Positions 53,360-63,271 of a stretch of DNA of 64,000 nt are shown here, piece by piece. The stretch is from contig NZ_BMDQ01000002.1 in assembly GCF_014635865.1 (NCBI RefSeq), positions 310,001 to 374,000 of the forward strand, read 5' to 3'. Source of the stretch: Winogradskyella haliclonae. GTDB lineage: Bacteria > Bacteroidota > Bacteroidia > Flavobacteriales > Flavobacteriaceae. The notes below the pieces were generated by a model. The model was not told where the DNA came from and made no database searches. It saw nothing but the letters and a program-made list of their open reading frames with translations. The position numbers were made by a program, and so were the translations under genes. Within the stretch, counting starts at the first letter, position 1, and each line of letters opens with the position of its first letter.

Positions 53360-55915
53360 ATGGATGATAATTTTTCACCTAGAGTAAAAGATGTAATTGC
53401 CTATAGTAAAGAAGAAGCTTTACGATTAGGTCACGACTTTATTGGTACTGAGCATTTAATGCTTGGCCTACTCAGAGACGGCAATGGGAAAGCCATAGAC
53501 ATACTAACTGCTTTAGAAGTAGACTTAAATCATCTGCGTAGAAAAGTTGAGATTTTAAGCCCTGCTAATCCTAATGTAACAGTAACGTCTAACGAAAAGA
53601 AAAACTTGCATTTAACAAGACAGGCAGAACGCGCACTAAAAACCACTTTTTTAGAAGCAAAACTGTTTCAAAGTACATCTATAAACACCGCACACTTACT
53701 ATTGTGCATTTTAAGAAATGAAAACGACCCTACTACTAAACTTTTAAATAAGTTGAAAGTAGATTATGATAATGTAAAAGAAGAATTTAAATCTATGATA
53801 ACAAACGACGAGGACGACTTCTTAGAAACTCCAAAAGCGGAGTCATTTTCTGATGATGACATGAGTGAATCTGATGATAATGCAAAGCAAAACCCTTTTG
53901 GTGGTACCTCTCAAAAAGGCAATAAAAAGTCTAAAACACCTGTTTTAGACAACTTTGGTAGAGATTTGACTATACTTGCCGAAGAAGGAAAATTAGACCC
54001 TGTAGTTGGTCGAGAAGAAGAAATACAGCGTGTTTCTCAGATACTTAGCAGGCGTAAAAAGAACAATCCTTTATTAATTGGAGAACCGGGTGTTGGTAAA
54101 TCTGCAATTGCAGAAGGTCTAGCTTTGCGTATTGTAAAACGAAAAGTGTCTAGAACTCTATTTAACAAACGAGTAGTCACTCTTGATTTAGCAAGTTTAG
54201 TAGCTGGCACAAAATATAGAGGTCAGTTTGAAGAACGCATGAAGGCCGTTATGAATGAGCTTGAAAAGAATGATGATATTATCCTTTTCATTGATGAAAT
54301 TCATACCATAGTTGGTGCTGGTGGTGCAACAGGAAGCCTAGACGCATCTAACATGTTTAAACCCGCTTTAGCAAGAGGTGAGATACAATGTATTGGTGCT
54401 ACTACTCTAGACGAGTACAGACAATATATCGAAAAAGATGGCGCTTTAGAACGTCGTTTTCAAAAAGTATTGGTAGAGCCAACAAGTGTTGAGCAAACCA
54501 TCGAAATACTTAACAACATTAAAGGTAAATATGAAGAGCATCATAATGTAAATTATACAGATGAAGCTATAGAAGCTTGTGTAAAATTAACTAACCGATA
54601 CATGACAGAACGGTTTTTACCTGACAAAGCTATTGATGCCTTAGATGAAGCGGGTTCTCGAGTACATATTACAAATATTGATGTACCTAAACAAATCATT
54701 GAGCTTGAGAAAAAGCTTGAAGAGGTAAGAGAAACAAAAAATAGTGTTGTAAAAAAACAGAAATATGAAGAAGCAGCTAAACTTAGAGATGACGAAAAAC
54801 GTATTGAAAAAGATTTAGCCTTAGCTCAAGAAAAATGGGAAGATGAAACAAAACTTCATCGCGAAGTTGTTTCTGAAGAAAATGTAGCAGATGTTATCTC
54901 AATGATGACTGGTATTCCTGTAAATAAAATTGCTCAGACAGAGATTAACAAGTTGGCAGAATTACCTAGCTTAATTAAAGGTCGCGTTATTGGACAAGAT
55001 GAAGCTGTTAAGAAAGTTGTTAAAGCAATACAGCGTAATAGAGCTGGTTTAAAAGACCCAAATAAGCCTATAGGTTCGTTTATCTTCTTAGGACAGACTG
55101 GTGTTGGTAAAACGCAATTGGCAAAAGTATTAGCTAACGAATTATTTGATAATGATGATGCACTCATAAGAATTGATATGAGCGAATACATGGAAAAGTT
55201 TGCTATTTCTAGGTTAATAGGTGCACCTCCAGGATACGTTGGTTATGAAGAAGGTGGGCAGTTAACCGAAAAAGTAAGACGTAAACCTTATGCTGTAGTC
55301 CTTTTAGATGAAATTGAAAAAGCACATCCAGATGTGTTTAACATGCTGCTTCAAGTACTAGATGATGGTTATTTAACAGATAGTCTTGGACGCAAAATCG
55401 ATTTTAGAAATACCATTATAATTATGACTTCCAATATTGGTGCCCGTAAACTAAAAGATTTTGGAACTGGTGTAGGATTTGGTACCTCAGCAAAAGAATC
55501 GCAAGCCGCAGATCATGCCAAAGGCATTATTGAAAATGCACTTAAAAAAGCATTTGCGCCGGAGTTCTTAAATCGTATTGATGATGTAGTTGTTTTCAAC
55601 ACACTAGAAAAAGAAGACATTAATAAAATTATTGATATCGAATTGGTTAAACTTGTAAAGCGAATTAAAGATTTAGGCTATGAATTAAAGCTTTCTAAAA
55701 AAGCTAAGGACTATATAGCTAATAAAGGTTTTGATTCGCAATACGGTGCTAGACCTTTAAAAAGAGCCATTCAGAAATATATAGAAGATGCTTTAGCAGA
55801 AGAAATTATTAACTCAAAAATCCAAGAAGGTGATACAATTTCAATGGATTTAGATGAGAAAAATGATGTTTTAAAAATTAAAGTAAAGTCATCGAGCGAG
55901 ACTAAAGAGTCATAA
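53360..55915 (+). CDS. clpC: ATP-dependent Clp protease ATP-binding subunit ClpC
   Basis: The 851-residue protein has an N-terminal double Clp-N domain (residues 1-150), the first AAA+ module with GEPGVGKS, a UVR-type segment in the middle ([17 protein letters not shown]), the second AAA+ module with GQTGVGKT and a ClpB-D2-like end. The order is that of ClpC: partner of ClpP and adaptors in proteolysis. About 260 bp upstream separate it from gyrA, with several AT-rich palindromes but no clear promoter by eye. Confidence 0.96.
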   Translation: MDDNFSPRVKDVIAYSKEEALRLGHDFIGTEHLMLGLLRDGNGKAIDILTALEVDLNHLRRKVEILSPANPNVTVTSNEKKNLHLTRQAERALKTTFLEAKLFQSTSINTAHLLLCILRNENDPTTKLLNKLKVDYDNVKEEFKSMITNDEDDFLETPKAESFSDDDMSESDDNAKQNPFGGTSQKGNKKSKTPVLDNFGRDLTILAEEGKLDPVVGREEEIQRVSQILSRRKKNNPLLIGEPGVGKSAIAEGLALRIVKRKVSRTLFNKRVVTLDLASLVAGTKYRGQFEERMKAVMNELEKNDDIILFIDEIHTIVGAGGATGSLDASNMFKPALARGEIQCIGATTLDEYRQYIEKDGALERRFQKVLVEPTSVEQTIEILNNIKGKYEEHHNVNYTDEAIEACVKLTNRYMTERFLPDKAIDALDEAGSRVHITNIDVPKQIIELEKKLEEVRETKNSVVKKQKYEEAAKLRDDEKRIEKDLALAQEKWEDETKLHREVVSEENVADVISMMTGIPVNKIAQTEINKLAELPSLIKGRVIGQDEAVKKVVKAIQRNRAGLKDPNKPIGSFIFLGQTGVGKTQLAKVLANELFDNDDALIRIDMSEYMEKFAISRLIGAPPGYVGYEEGGQLTEKVRRKPYAVVLLDEIEKAHPDVFNMLLQVLDDGYLTDSLGRKIDFRNTIIIMTSNIGARKLKDFGTGVGFGTSAKESQAADHAKGIIENALKKAFAPEFLNRIDDVVVFNTLEKEDINKIIDIELVKLVKRIKDLGYELKLSKKAKDYIANKGFDSQYGARPLKRAIQKYIEDALAEEIINSKIQEGDTISMDLDEKNDVLKIKVKSSSETKES

Positions 55916-55935
55916 TTTCTAAGCTATATAATTTT

Positions 55936-55966
55936 AAAAGCCATTTCAAATGAAATGGCTTTTTTT
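55936..55966. terminator. Bidirectional terminator between clpC and hutH
   Basis: A 13-bp stem (AAAAGCCATTTCA / TGAAATGGCTTTT) with a two-base loop has T residues on the right and A residues on the left. It overlaps the hutH stop and ends clpC. Confidence 0.88.
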
Positions 55967-57515
55967 ATTCATTCTCTAAAAGACTTGCTTTTATACCATA
56001 ATCGTTCAAAAACAACTCAAAGTCATTGATGTCGTATTTCTTCAAAAACTGAATGGTTTTTTCAATATCATCATGTAAAATTTCATCTTTCTTAATAAAA
56101 GGCACTTCTTTTCTATAGGCTTTCAAAAATAATTCTATAAACTTAGAGGACTTAAATGGCTTCCTAAATTCCATAGCTTGTGAGGCATTAAACAATTCTA
56201 TAGCAATAATGCGTTCCACATTTCTAATCAAACTATAAGCCTGTGTTGCTGCATTTGCACCCATGCTTACATGATCTTCTTGGCCATTACTCGACACAAT
56301 ACTATCAATACTAGCTGGTGTTGCCAATTGTTTATTAGCACTTACAATACTAGCTGCTGTATATTGCGGAATCATAAAACCAGAGTTTAAACCTGGATTA
56401 TCTACAAGGAATGCCGGCAAACCACGTAAGCCTGATACCAACTGAAAAATACGGCGTTCAGAAATATTACCAATTTCTGCCATAGCAATTTTGAGATAGT
56501 CAAAGGCTAAAGCCAAAGGTTGACCATGGAAATTTCCTGCTGAAATTATTTCATCTTCATCTGGAAAAATATTTGGGTTGTCTGTTACCGAGTTTATTTC
56601 TGTAATCATGGTTTTCTCAACAAAATCAATAGTATCTTTTGTAGCGCCATGAACTTGAGGAATACATCTAAAAGAATATGGGTCTTGCACATGTTCTTTT
56701 TCACGATTAATCAACTCACTATCTTTTAAAAATTCTGTAAAACGACGTGCTACTTTCAACTGTCCTGCATGTGGTCTAATCAGATGAACCAAATCATTAA
56801 ACGGGTCAATTCTTCCATCAAACGCATCTAAAGAAATACTTGCCACAATATCCGCCAAATATGAAGTTTTATGCGACAACAATAAGCAGTATACTCCGTA
56901 AGATGTCATAAACTGCGTACCATTTAATAAAGCCAAACCTTCTTTAGCTTCCAATTTTATTGGTTTCCAATTAAATTTCTTTAAAACTGTGGTAGTATTT
57001 ACCAAACGGCTTTGATACGTCACCTTTCCTTTACCAATTAAAGGCAAAGACAAGTGGGCTAAAGGTGCTAAATCACCTGAGGCACCTAAAGAACCTTGTG
57101 TGTATACAAACGGAAAAATATCATTATTAAAAAAATCAACTAAACGTTTAACTGTAGATAACTGCACACCACTATGACCAAAACTCAAAGATTTAATCTT
57201 GAGCAATAACATAATCTTGACAATAACTTCAGGGACTTTGTCTCCAGTACCACAGGCATGAGACATTACTAAGTTCTCTTGTAGCTTTGTTAAATCTCGT
57301 TTTGAGATTTTTACATTATATAATGAACCAAAACCAGTATTTATGCCATAAAAAGGTTTGTCATTTTCAGAAAGTTTAGAATCTAAATATACCTTAGATC
57401 TTTTTATAGCTTTAGCAACATCATCAGAGAGTTTAATCTTTTTGTGATTAAAGATGATATCATTAATATCCTTTAGCGTCAGTTTAGAACCAGAAATTGA
57501 ATAGTATTTAGCCAT
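55965..57515 (-). CDS. hutH: Histidine ammonia-lyase
   Basis: The protein is 516 residues from the ATG at 57515; the preceding TTG is not needed. The MIO-forming triad ASG (145-147) is in GSLGASGDLAPLAH, with the typical FGHSGVQL and KEGLALLNGTQ segments. ENLVMSHACGTG has the Ser-His pair that distinguishes histidine lyases from tyrosine/phenylalanine lyases, so HutH is preferred. It deaminates histidine to urocanate; no other hut genes are next to it, so an independent role cannot be excluded. Confidence 0.85.
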   Translation of the reverse strand: MAKYYSISGSKLTLKDINDIIFNHKKIKLSDDVAKAIKRSKVYLDSKLSENDKPFYGINTGFGSLYNVKISKRDLTKLQENLVMSHACGTGDKVPEVIVKIMLLLKIKSLSFGHSGVQLSTVKRLVDFFNNDIFPFVYTQGSLGASGDLAPLAHLSLPLIGKGKVTYQSRLVNTTTVLKKFNWKPIKLEAKEGLALLNGTQFMTSYGVYCLLLSHKTSYLADIVASISLDAFDGRIDPFNDLVHLIRPHAGQLKVARRFTEFLKDSELINREKEHVQDPYSFRCIPQVHGATKDTIDFVEKTMITEINSVTDNPNIFPDEDEIISAGNFHGQPLALAFDYLKIAMAEIGNISERRIFQLVSGLRGLPAFLVDNPGLNSGFMIPQYTAASIVSANKQLATPASIDSIVSSNGQEDHVSMGANAATQAYSLIRNVERIIAIELFNASQAMEFRKPFKSSKFIELFLKAYRKEVPFIKKDEILHDDIEKTIQFLKKYDINDFELFLNDYGIKASLLENE

Positions 57516-57531
57516 CAAATTATATTTTAAT

Positions 57532-57566
57532 CAAAATTGATTATATCTTTTATACTATGCAAAAAA
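57532..57566 (-). promoter_or_regulatory. Candidate promoter for hutH
   Basis: On the minus strand TTTTTTGC (57566-57559) is the -33 element, a 19-bp spacer follows, and CAATTTTG (57539-57532) is the -7, matching TAnnTTTG in 7 of 8 bases. The -7 ends 16 bp before the ATG. Confidence 0.5.
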
Positions 57567-57640
57567 TGTTAATAATTAATCAACACATAAGATTGCGGCC
57601 ATTAAAACGTTAAATTCGTTATACCAAAAAAGTTAAACCA

Positions 57641-59020
57641 ATGAAAAAATTAGCATTAATTCTTTGCATACTATTGATTGTATCCTGTAAAGAAGACCAA
57701 AAAGATTATGCTTTAGTATCTGGAGCTTTTAAAAATACAAAAGCTAAAGAAGTTATAATCTCAAAAGGTGAAACCGAATTTAAATTAGCAATTAATGATG
57801 ACGGAACATTTAGCGATACTCTAAAAATTGAAAAGCCTGGGTTTTATAATTTTTCAGCTGATGGTCCGCCAAAATCGGTCTATATAGATTTTGGTGACAA
57901 TTTAAAAGTTATTGCTGATGCAAAATCTCCAATACTTGAGATGACGTTTGAAGGTGAAGGCGCTATTGAAAATAATTACCTATCGTCTAAAGTTGGTGTA
58001 AGAAGTTTCGCTGATAAGGGTGCAAAAGCTCTTTTCTCATTAGACGAAGTTGCTTTTAGAAATAAAATCGAAAGTGATAAAAACGAAAATCTAAAAACCT
58101 TAAGTAGCATAGAAGGTATAGATTCAAATTTTAAAACATTAGAAGAGACAAATCTTAAATACGAAACACTAACGCTTTATAATGATTATCAAAATGGTCA
58201 TCGTTATTTTACAAATAAAAGAGAATTTGAAGTTTCTGAAGACTTTTTACCGCAAAGTCTAAAGGATATGGTATTTGATAGCGGCTCTGATTATGAAAAT
58301 TCTGAAGCATATAAAAAATTAGCTCTAAACACCTCATTAGATGCTACTTTTAAAGACATAGAAAGCTTTTCAAATATCAAACCTGCAGATTTAACTCCTA
58401 TTTCTGAAATTAAAATTCAGGCTCTTAAAAATGATGTTATATCGTATGTGGGAACTATGATTATGTCTCCTGCTAATGCTAATATGAAGGATATTTATCA
58501 ATTCTTTTCAGACAATTCAACAGATCCAGAAACAAAAAAAATATTAACTAACACCTACAATAAAAATAAAAATCTATTAAAAGGCATGCCTTCTCCAAAA
58601 TTTGTAAATTATGAGAACAATGCAGGTGGTGAGACATCATTAGATGATCTAAAGGGAAAATATGTGTATGTCGATGTTTGGGCAACCTGGTGTGGACCTT
58701 GTATCGGAGAAATTCCTTCACTTAAAAAAGTTGAAAAACAATACCACGGAAAAAATATAGAATTTGTCAGCGCATCAATTGACACACCTAATGCATATGA
58801 CAAATGGAAGTCTATGATTAAAGAAAAAGAATTAGGTGGTACACAATTATTAGCAGATAATGCTTGGCAATCTAAATTTGTGCAAGATTATGCTATTGAT
58901 GGTATACCTAGATTTATTTTAATTGACCCTGATGGTAATATTATTAGTGCAGATGCACCAAGGCCTTCTAATCCAGAATTAGTAAGTATGCTTGACTCAG
59001 AACTTGACAAAACCAAATAA
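57641..59020 (+). CDS. TlpA-family thioredoxin-like lipoprotein
   Basis: The 459-residue lipoprotein (lipobox IVSC) has a DUF4369-like beta region near the start (DYALVSGAFKNTKAKEVIIS), a long helical middle and a C-terminal TlpA domain: MPSPKFVNYENNAGG, active site WCGPC in DVWATWCGPCIGEIPS, and IDGIPRFILIDPDG with the cis-Pro. It is a periplasmic thiol-disulfide enzyme. It is divergent from hutH with 125 bp between. It is one of three TlpA-type genes in the window, not especially close to the others. Confidence 0.9.
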   Translation: MKKLALILCILLIVSCKEDQKDYALVSGAFKNTKAKEVIISKGETEFKLAINDDGTFSDTLKIEKPGFYNFSADGPPKSVYIDFGDNLKVIADAKSPILEMTFEGEGAIENNYLSSKVGVRSFADKGAKALFSLDEVAFRNKIESDKNENLKTLSSIEGIDSNFKTLEETNLKYETLTLYNDYQNGHRYFTNKREFEVSEDFLPQSLKDMVFDSGSDYENSEAYKKLALNTSLDATFKDIESFSNIKPADLTPISEIKIQALKNDVISYVGTMIMSPANANMKDIYQFFSDNSTDPETKKILTNTYNKNKNLLKGMPSPKFVNYENNAGGETSLDDLKGKYVYVDVWATWCGPCIGEIPSLKKVEKQYHGKNIEFVSASIDTPNAYDKWKSMIKEKELGGTQLLADNAWQSKFVQDYAIDGIPRFILIDPDGNIISADAPRPSNPELVSMLDSELDKTK

Positions 59021-59035
59021 CATATTACAATTACT

Positions 59036-59062
59036 AAAAAGCCCATAATTATGGGCTTTTTT
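59036..59062. terminator. Bidirectional terminator between TlpA and NAD(P)HX repair genes
   Basis: A perfect 11-bp stem (AAAAAGCCCAT / ATGGGCTTTTT) with loop AATT is followed by T residues. It serves both convergent genes. Confidence 0.88.
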
Positions 59063-60614
59063 ATGCTTTATCTTCTGTTTTAACCTCTTCTTGAGCTTGT
59101 TCAGGTTGTTTAAATAAATCTATGTAAGCTTCACCTAAATAATCAATGATGTTTCCAGCTAATAAACTCTGATATCCAAACTCTTCAACTGCTAAATCTC
59201 CTGCTCGCCCATGCAAATACACACCAAAGAGTGCAGCTTCAATTGGTAAATGTTTTTGGCTTAAGAGTCCGGTAATTATACCTGTTAATACATCTCCAGA
59301 ACCTGCAGTGGACATACCAGAGTTACCTGTAACATTTATAAATTTTTTCTGACCATAAACAGTGATTGTATGCGCACCCTTTATGACTAATATTACCTTA
59401 TGTTTACTAGAGAATGTTGAAGCTTTCTCTAATTTTTCAAAATCACTAGACCAGGTCCCTATTAAACGTTCTAGCTCTCTATGATGAGGAGTTAAAATCG
59501 AGTTTTCAGGAACTAACTTTAACAACTTTTTATTTTCAGAAAGCATGTTAATGGCATCAGCATCAATCACAAGTGGCACTTTATTACTTTTCAAAAAGGC
59601 CTCATAAGCTTGGATTGTAGAGGTATCAGTTCCTATGCCAACACCTATCCCAATTGCAGATGGGGTAATATCAAAGTTTATATCTGTTATTTTCTTTTCA
59701 TCAATATCTGTCATTACCATCGCTTCAGGCAAAGAGGTTTGAAGTGGCAAATAACCACATTCTGGTACATAAGCAGTCACCATACCTGCACCTGAAACTA
59801 ATACTGAACGTGTTGCCAATTGTACTGCTCCTATTTTACCATAACTACCACCAATAATAAGACCATGACCAAAATCACCTTTATGAGAAAACTTTGTTCT
59901 AGGTTTATAAATTGGTAGAACTTCATTTTTTGAAATAAGCTCAACTTCGGTATCGGTAGTCATCAAATATTCTCTATCTATACCTATATCAATAACTTCC
60001 CATTGTATCGTATAATCTGCTGTTTCTGGTAAAAAGAATACTAATTTTGGAGATTGAAAGCTTAACGTGTAATTCGCTTTTACAACACCATTAACATCTT
60101 CTACAGGTTTATCTGTATATAAACCAGATGGTATGTCTACAGAAAGTGTAAATGCCTCTGAAGCTTTAAAATGATGAAACAGTGCTTTAATCCAATCCTC
60201 AATAGAACGATTTAGACCGATTCCAAAAATGGCATCGACTATAATATCATCTTTATGTATTTCTGGAAAATCAGATTCGCACTTTAATAACTGTGGCCAC
60301 TTTTTGGTAACCTCTTTAACCTTATCGTAACTTGTTAAAAAATCTTTTGAGCGACTATTACCGCAGTTTACAACATAAGTTTCAACATTGTATCCATGAG
60401 TAATCAGATGTCTCGCTAAAACCAATCCATCACCACCATTATTACCTATGCCACAAAAAATATGAATAGGCACTTGTGCACCCTGCATACGCATATGCAT
60501 CCAATTAAAAATTTGAAGACCTGCACGCTCCATGAGTTCAGAAGGCGGCAATTTTTGTCGTTCTTCAGTTACTTTATCGCCCTCATATATTTGTTCCTTC
60601 GAAAAGACTTTCAT
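59061..60614 (-). CDS. Bifunctional NAD(P)H-hydrate epimerase / ADP-dependent dehydratase
   Basis: The 517-residue protein joins two enzymes of NAD(P)HX repair. The N-terminal NnrE (YjeF) domain (about 1-215) has HIFCGIGNNGGDGLVLARHL and VDAIFGIGLNR. The C-terminal NnrD (YjeF-C) domain has LIIGGSYGKIGAVQLATRSV, PLVIDADAINML, LTPHHRELERLIG and the nucleotide loop GNSGMSTAGSGDVLTGII. Both epimers of damaged hydrated NAD(P)H are restored. A charged tail (EQAQEEVKTEDKA) ends it. It is divergent from thrA by 208 bp. Confidence 0.95.
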   Translation of the reverse strand: MKVFSKEQIYEGDKVTEERQKLPPSELMERAGLQIFNWMHMRMQGAQVPIHIFCGIGNNGGDGLVLARHLITHGYNVETYVVNCGNSRSKDFLTSYDKVKEVTKKWPQLLKCESDFPEIHKDDIIVDAIFGIGLNRSIEDWIKALFHHFKASEAFTLSVDIPSGLYTDKPVEDVNGVVKANYTLSFQSPKLVFFLPETADYTIQWEVIDIGIDREYLMTTDTEVELISKNEVLPIYKPRTKFSHKGDFGHGLIIGGSYGKIGAVQLATRSVLVSGAGMVTAYVPECGYLPLQTSLPEAMVMTDIDEKKITDINFDITPSAIGIGVGIGTDTSTIQAYEAFLKSNKVPLVIDADAINMLSENKKLLKLVPENSILTPHHRELERLIGTWSSDFEKLEKASTFSSKHKVILVIKGAHTITVYGQKKFINVTGNSGMSTAGSGDVLTGIITGLLSQKHLPIEAALFGVYLHGRAGDLAVEEFGYQSLLAGNIIDYLGEAYIDLFKQPEQAQEEVKTEDKA

Positions 60615-60758
60615 TCTATGTATTTTAAATATATAATCATCCTGTGATTATATTTTTTTATTCTGGTAAAAATAATACATTTGATTAGTAATGTTGTTAA
60701 AACATTTGGATGCATAAAATAATAGCTATTAAAATTGCAAAGTGCTTATTATTAAGCT

Positions 60759-60790
60759 TTTTGCATGTAATATTCTAGCTCTCAAATTTG
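60759..60790 (+). promoter_or_regulatory. Candidate promoter for thrA
   Basis: TTTTG (60759-60763), then about 19 bp, then CAAATTTG (60783-60790), a 7-of-8 match to TAnnTTTG. This is the same architecture as the hutH promoter call. The -7 is about 32 bp before the thrA ATG. A 12-bp hairpin with one mismatch covers 60737-60764, overlapping the -33 element. Confidence 0.45.
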
Positions 60791-60822
60791 TATAAAATCA
60801 ATAATTTTCTAACATCAATCAC

Positions 60823-63270
60823 ATGAAAGTATTGAAATTTGGTGGAACATCGGTCGGTTCTGCCTCTAACATAAACAATGTAATTTCTATCCTAGACAAA
60901 AAGTCAAAAGACGGTAAGGTAATTGCTGTTGTTTCTGCTGTAGGAGGAATAACAGACAAGCTCTTAGCTGCAGGTAATCTAGCAATAAAAAAAGACGAGG
61001 CCTACAAAGACGTTTTTACTGAAATTCAGAATGTTCATGTTACACTTGTAAAACAACTCATTCCATCAGAGAATGAAGCCATAATAGCTGCTATAGAAAA
61101 CAAATTCAAAGATTTAAAAAGTCTTCTTGAAGGTTTGTATCTTTTGAATGAGTTAACACCAAAAATATCAGATAAATTGGTAAGTTTTGGAGAGCTTATG
61201 TCTTCATACATTATTACAAAATGTATGTTTGCAAGAAGCTTAGATGTTGTTCGTAAAAATTCTCAAGAATTAATTATCACTAACTCTAACTATGGCGATG
61301 CGGATGTAGAACTAACTCTAACAGAAAAAAACATTCAAACCTATTTTAAGGCATCGGAATCTTTGATTACGATTCTTCCCGGTTTTGTTGCAAAAAATCA
61401 GGATGGTGAAGAAACAACTTTGGGTCGTGGTGGCTCTGACTTCACTGCATCAATAATTGCAGCAGCTTTAAATGTGGAAATCCTAGAAATATGGACAGAT
61501 GTTAGTGGTATGTATACTGCTAATCCTAAATTGGTAAAACAAGCCGTCCCAATTGAACAGTTGTCATTTCAGGAGGCAATGGAATTATCACATTTTGGTG
61601 CTAAAGTTCTATACCCACCAACGGTACAACCAGTATTGGATGCTAATATCCCAATTTTAATCAAAAACACCATGCAGCCTAATGATGCTGGAACAAAGAT
61701 TTCTGACGAGACTAAAGCATCAATTAAAAATCCTGTAAAAGGCATAACGCATATTAATGATATTGCGCTTCTTACTCTACAAGGTCCTGGTATGGTTGGT
61801 ATTCCTGGTTTTTCTAAGCGCTTGTTCGAAACCCTAGCAAATGAAAAAATCAATGTCATTTTTATAACGCAAGCCTCTTCAGAACATGCCATTTGCTTTG
61901 GAATAGACATCAGAGATTCTCAAACAGCACAAAACGTTATAGATAAGACCTTTGAATATGAAATTACTCTTAAAAAAATAGAACCAATTCTTGTAGAAAC
62001 AGGACTGTCTATTATTGCATTGATTGGTGATAATATGAAAAATTATCAAGGCATTAGTGGTAGAATGTTCAGTACACTTGGCAAAAATAATATTAATGTT
62101 AGAGCCATTGCGCAAGGTGCGTCAGAGCGAAATATATCGGCTGTGATTGATGAAAGTGATATAAAAAAGGCCTTAAATTCACTACATGAACGCTTTTTTG
62201 AAGTCCAAACCAAACAACTCAATGTCTTTATAGTTGGTGTGGGTAATGTTGGTGAGCGCTTAATAGATCAGATTGAACAACAACATGGCTTCCTTAAAGA
62301 GAAACTAAAGATAGATGTCCGTATTGTGGGAATGGCAAATTCTCGCAAAATGGTTTTTAATAATGAAGGTATAGATTTAGAAAACTGGCCTTCCGCTTTT
62401 GACTTTGCAGAACAATCAAATTTAGAACGTTTTTTCAATAAAGTGATAGAACTTAATTTGCGTAATAGCATTTTTGTAGATATTACTGCAGACGAAAAAG
62501 TCTCTGATTGGTATGCGCACTATTTAAGAAATAGCATCGCAGTTGTAGCTTGTAATAAAATTGCATGTTCTGGTGCTTATGACACCTATGAAAACTTACA
62601 CAATTTAGCATTAAGTTACAACACTGCATTTTTATATGAGACAAATGTAGGTGCAGGATTACCAATTATTAACACACTAAATAACCTAGTAGCTTCTGGA
62701 GATAAAGTAACAAGTATACAAGCCGTCTTATCTGGCAGTCTAAATTTTGTTTTTAACCATTTTGGGGATCATACCAATTTTCATGACACCGTAAAACGTG
62801 CTCAATTTGAAGGCTATACAGAACCAGACCCACGTATTGATTTAAGTGGTATTGATGTTGCCCGAAAAATTTTAATATTAGCCAGAGAAAATGGCGGTAA
62901 AATGGAGATAGAAGATATTGAAAATGAATCTTTCTTGACTACTGCAAATTTAGAAAGTAGTTCTGTAGATGATTTTTATGATACTCTTAAAGAAGATGAG
63001 TCACACTTTCAACATATTTATGCTTCAGCAAAAGCAAATAATTGTCAATTAAAGTATGTAGCTGAGTTTAAAGATGGAAAAGCAAAAGTAGGCTTACGTG
63101 AAATTCCTGAAGGTCACCCATTTTACAATTTAGAAGGTAAAGATAATATTGTGATGTTCTATACAGAACGTTACCCAGAGCAACCACTAATTGTAAAAGG
63201 TGCTGGCGCTGGTGCTGATGTCACTGCTTCTGGGTTGTTTGCAGACATTATAAAAATTGGAAATAAATAA
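60823..63270 (+). CDS. thrA: Bifunctional aspartokinase I / homoserine dehydrogenase I
   Basis: The 815-residue protein has aspartokinase (about 1-290: LKFGGTSVGS, TLGRGGSDFTASI), two ACT-type regulatory domains (about 310-460) and homoserine dehydrogenase (about 465-815: VFIVGVGNVGERLI, NVGAGLPII, AGADVTASGLFADII). It catalyses the first and third steps from aspartate to homoserine for threonine and methionine. The downstream thrB starts 1 bp after its stop, so they form the thr operon. The ACT domains suggest threonine feedback. Confidence 0.97.
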   Translation: MKVLKFGGTSVGSASNINNVISILDKKSKDGKVIAVVSAVGGITDKLLAAGNLAIKKDEAYKDVFTEIQNVHVTLVKQLIPSENEAIIAAIENKFKDLKSLLEGLYLLNELTPKISDKLVSFGELMSSYIITKCMFARSLDVVRKNSQELIITNSNYGDADVELTLTEKNIQTYFKASESLITILPGFVAKNQDGEETTLGRGGSDFTASIIAAALNVEILEIWTDVSGMYTANPKLVKQAVPIEQLSFQEAMELSHFGAKVLYPPTVQPVLDANIPILIKNTMQPNDAGTKISDETKASIKNPVKGITHINDIALLTLQGPGMVGIPGFSKRLFETLANEKINVIFITQASSEHAICFGIDIRDSQTAQNVIDKTFEYEITLKKIEPILVETGLSIIALIGDNMKNYQGISGRMFSTLGKNNINVRAIAQGASERNISAVIDESDIKKALNSLHERFFEVQTKQLNVFIVGVGNVGERLIDQIEQQHGFLKEKLKIDVRIVGMANSRKMVFNNEGIDLENWPSAFDFAEQSNLERFFNKVIELNLRNSIFVDITADEKVSDWYAHYLRNSIAVVACNKIACSGAYDTYENLHNLALSYNTAFLYETNVGAGLPIINTLNNLVASGDKVTSIQAVLSGSLNFVFNHFGDHTNFHDTVKRAQFEGYTEPDPRIDLSGIDVARKILILARENGGKMEIEDIENESFLTTANLESSSVDDFYDTLKEDESHFQHIYASAKANNCQLKYVAEFKDGKAKVGLREIPEGHPFYNLEGKDNIVMFYTERYPEQPLIVKGAGAGADVTASGLFADIIKIGNK

Positions 63271-63271
63271 T

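Noticed and set aside
55965-57515. Tyrosine ammonia-lyase of a flexirubin cluster
   Set aside because: The selectivity loop has the Ser-His form of histidine lyases and none of the neighbours are pigment genes.
60631-60659. Hairpin ATATAATCA / TGATTATAT plus T run as a terminator or thr attenuator
   Set aside because: No plus-strand gene ends here, no promoter is seen before it and the stem is pure A/T-rich, so chance is likely.
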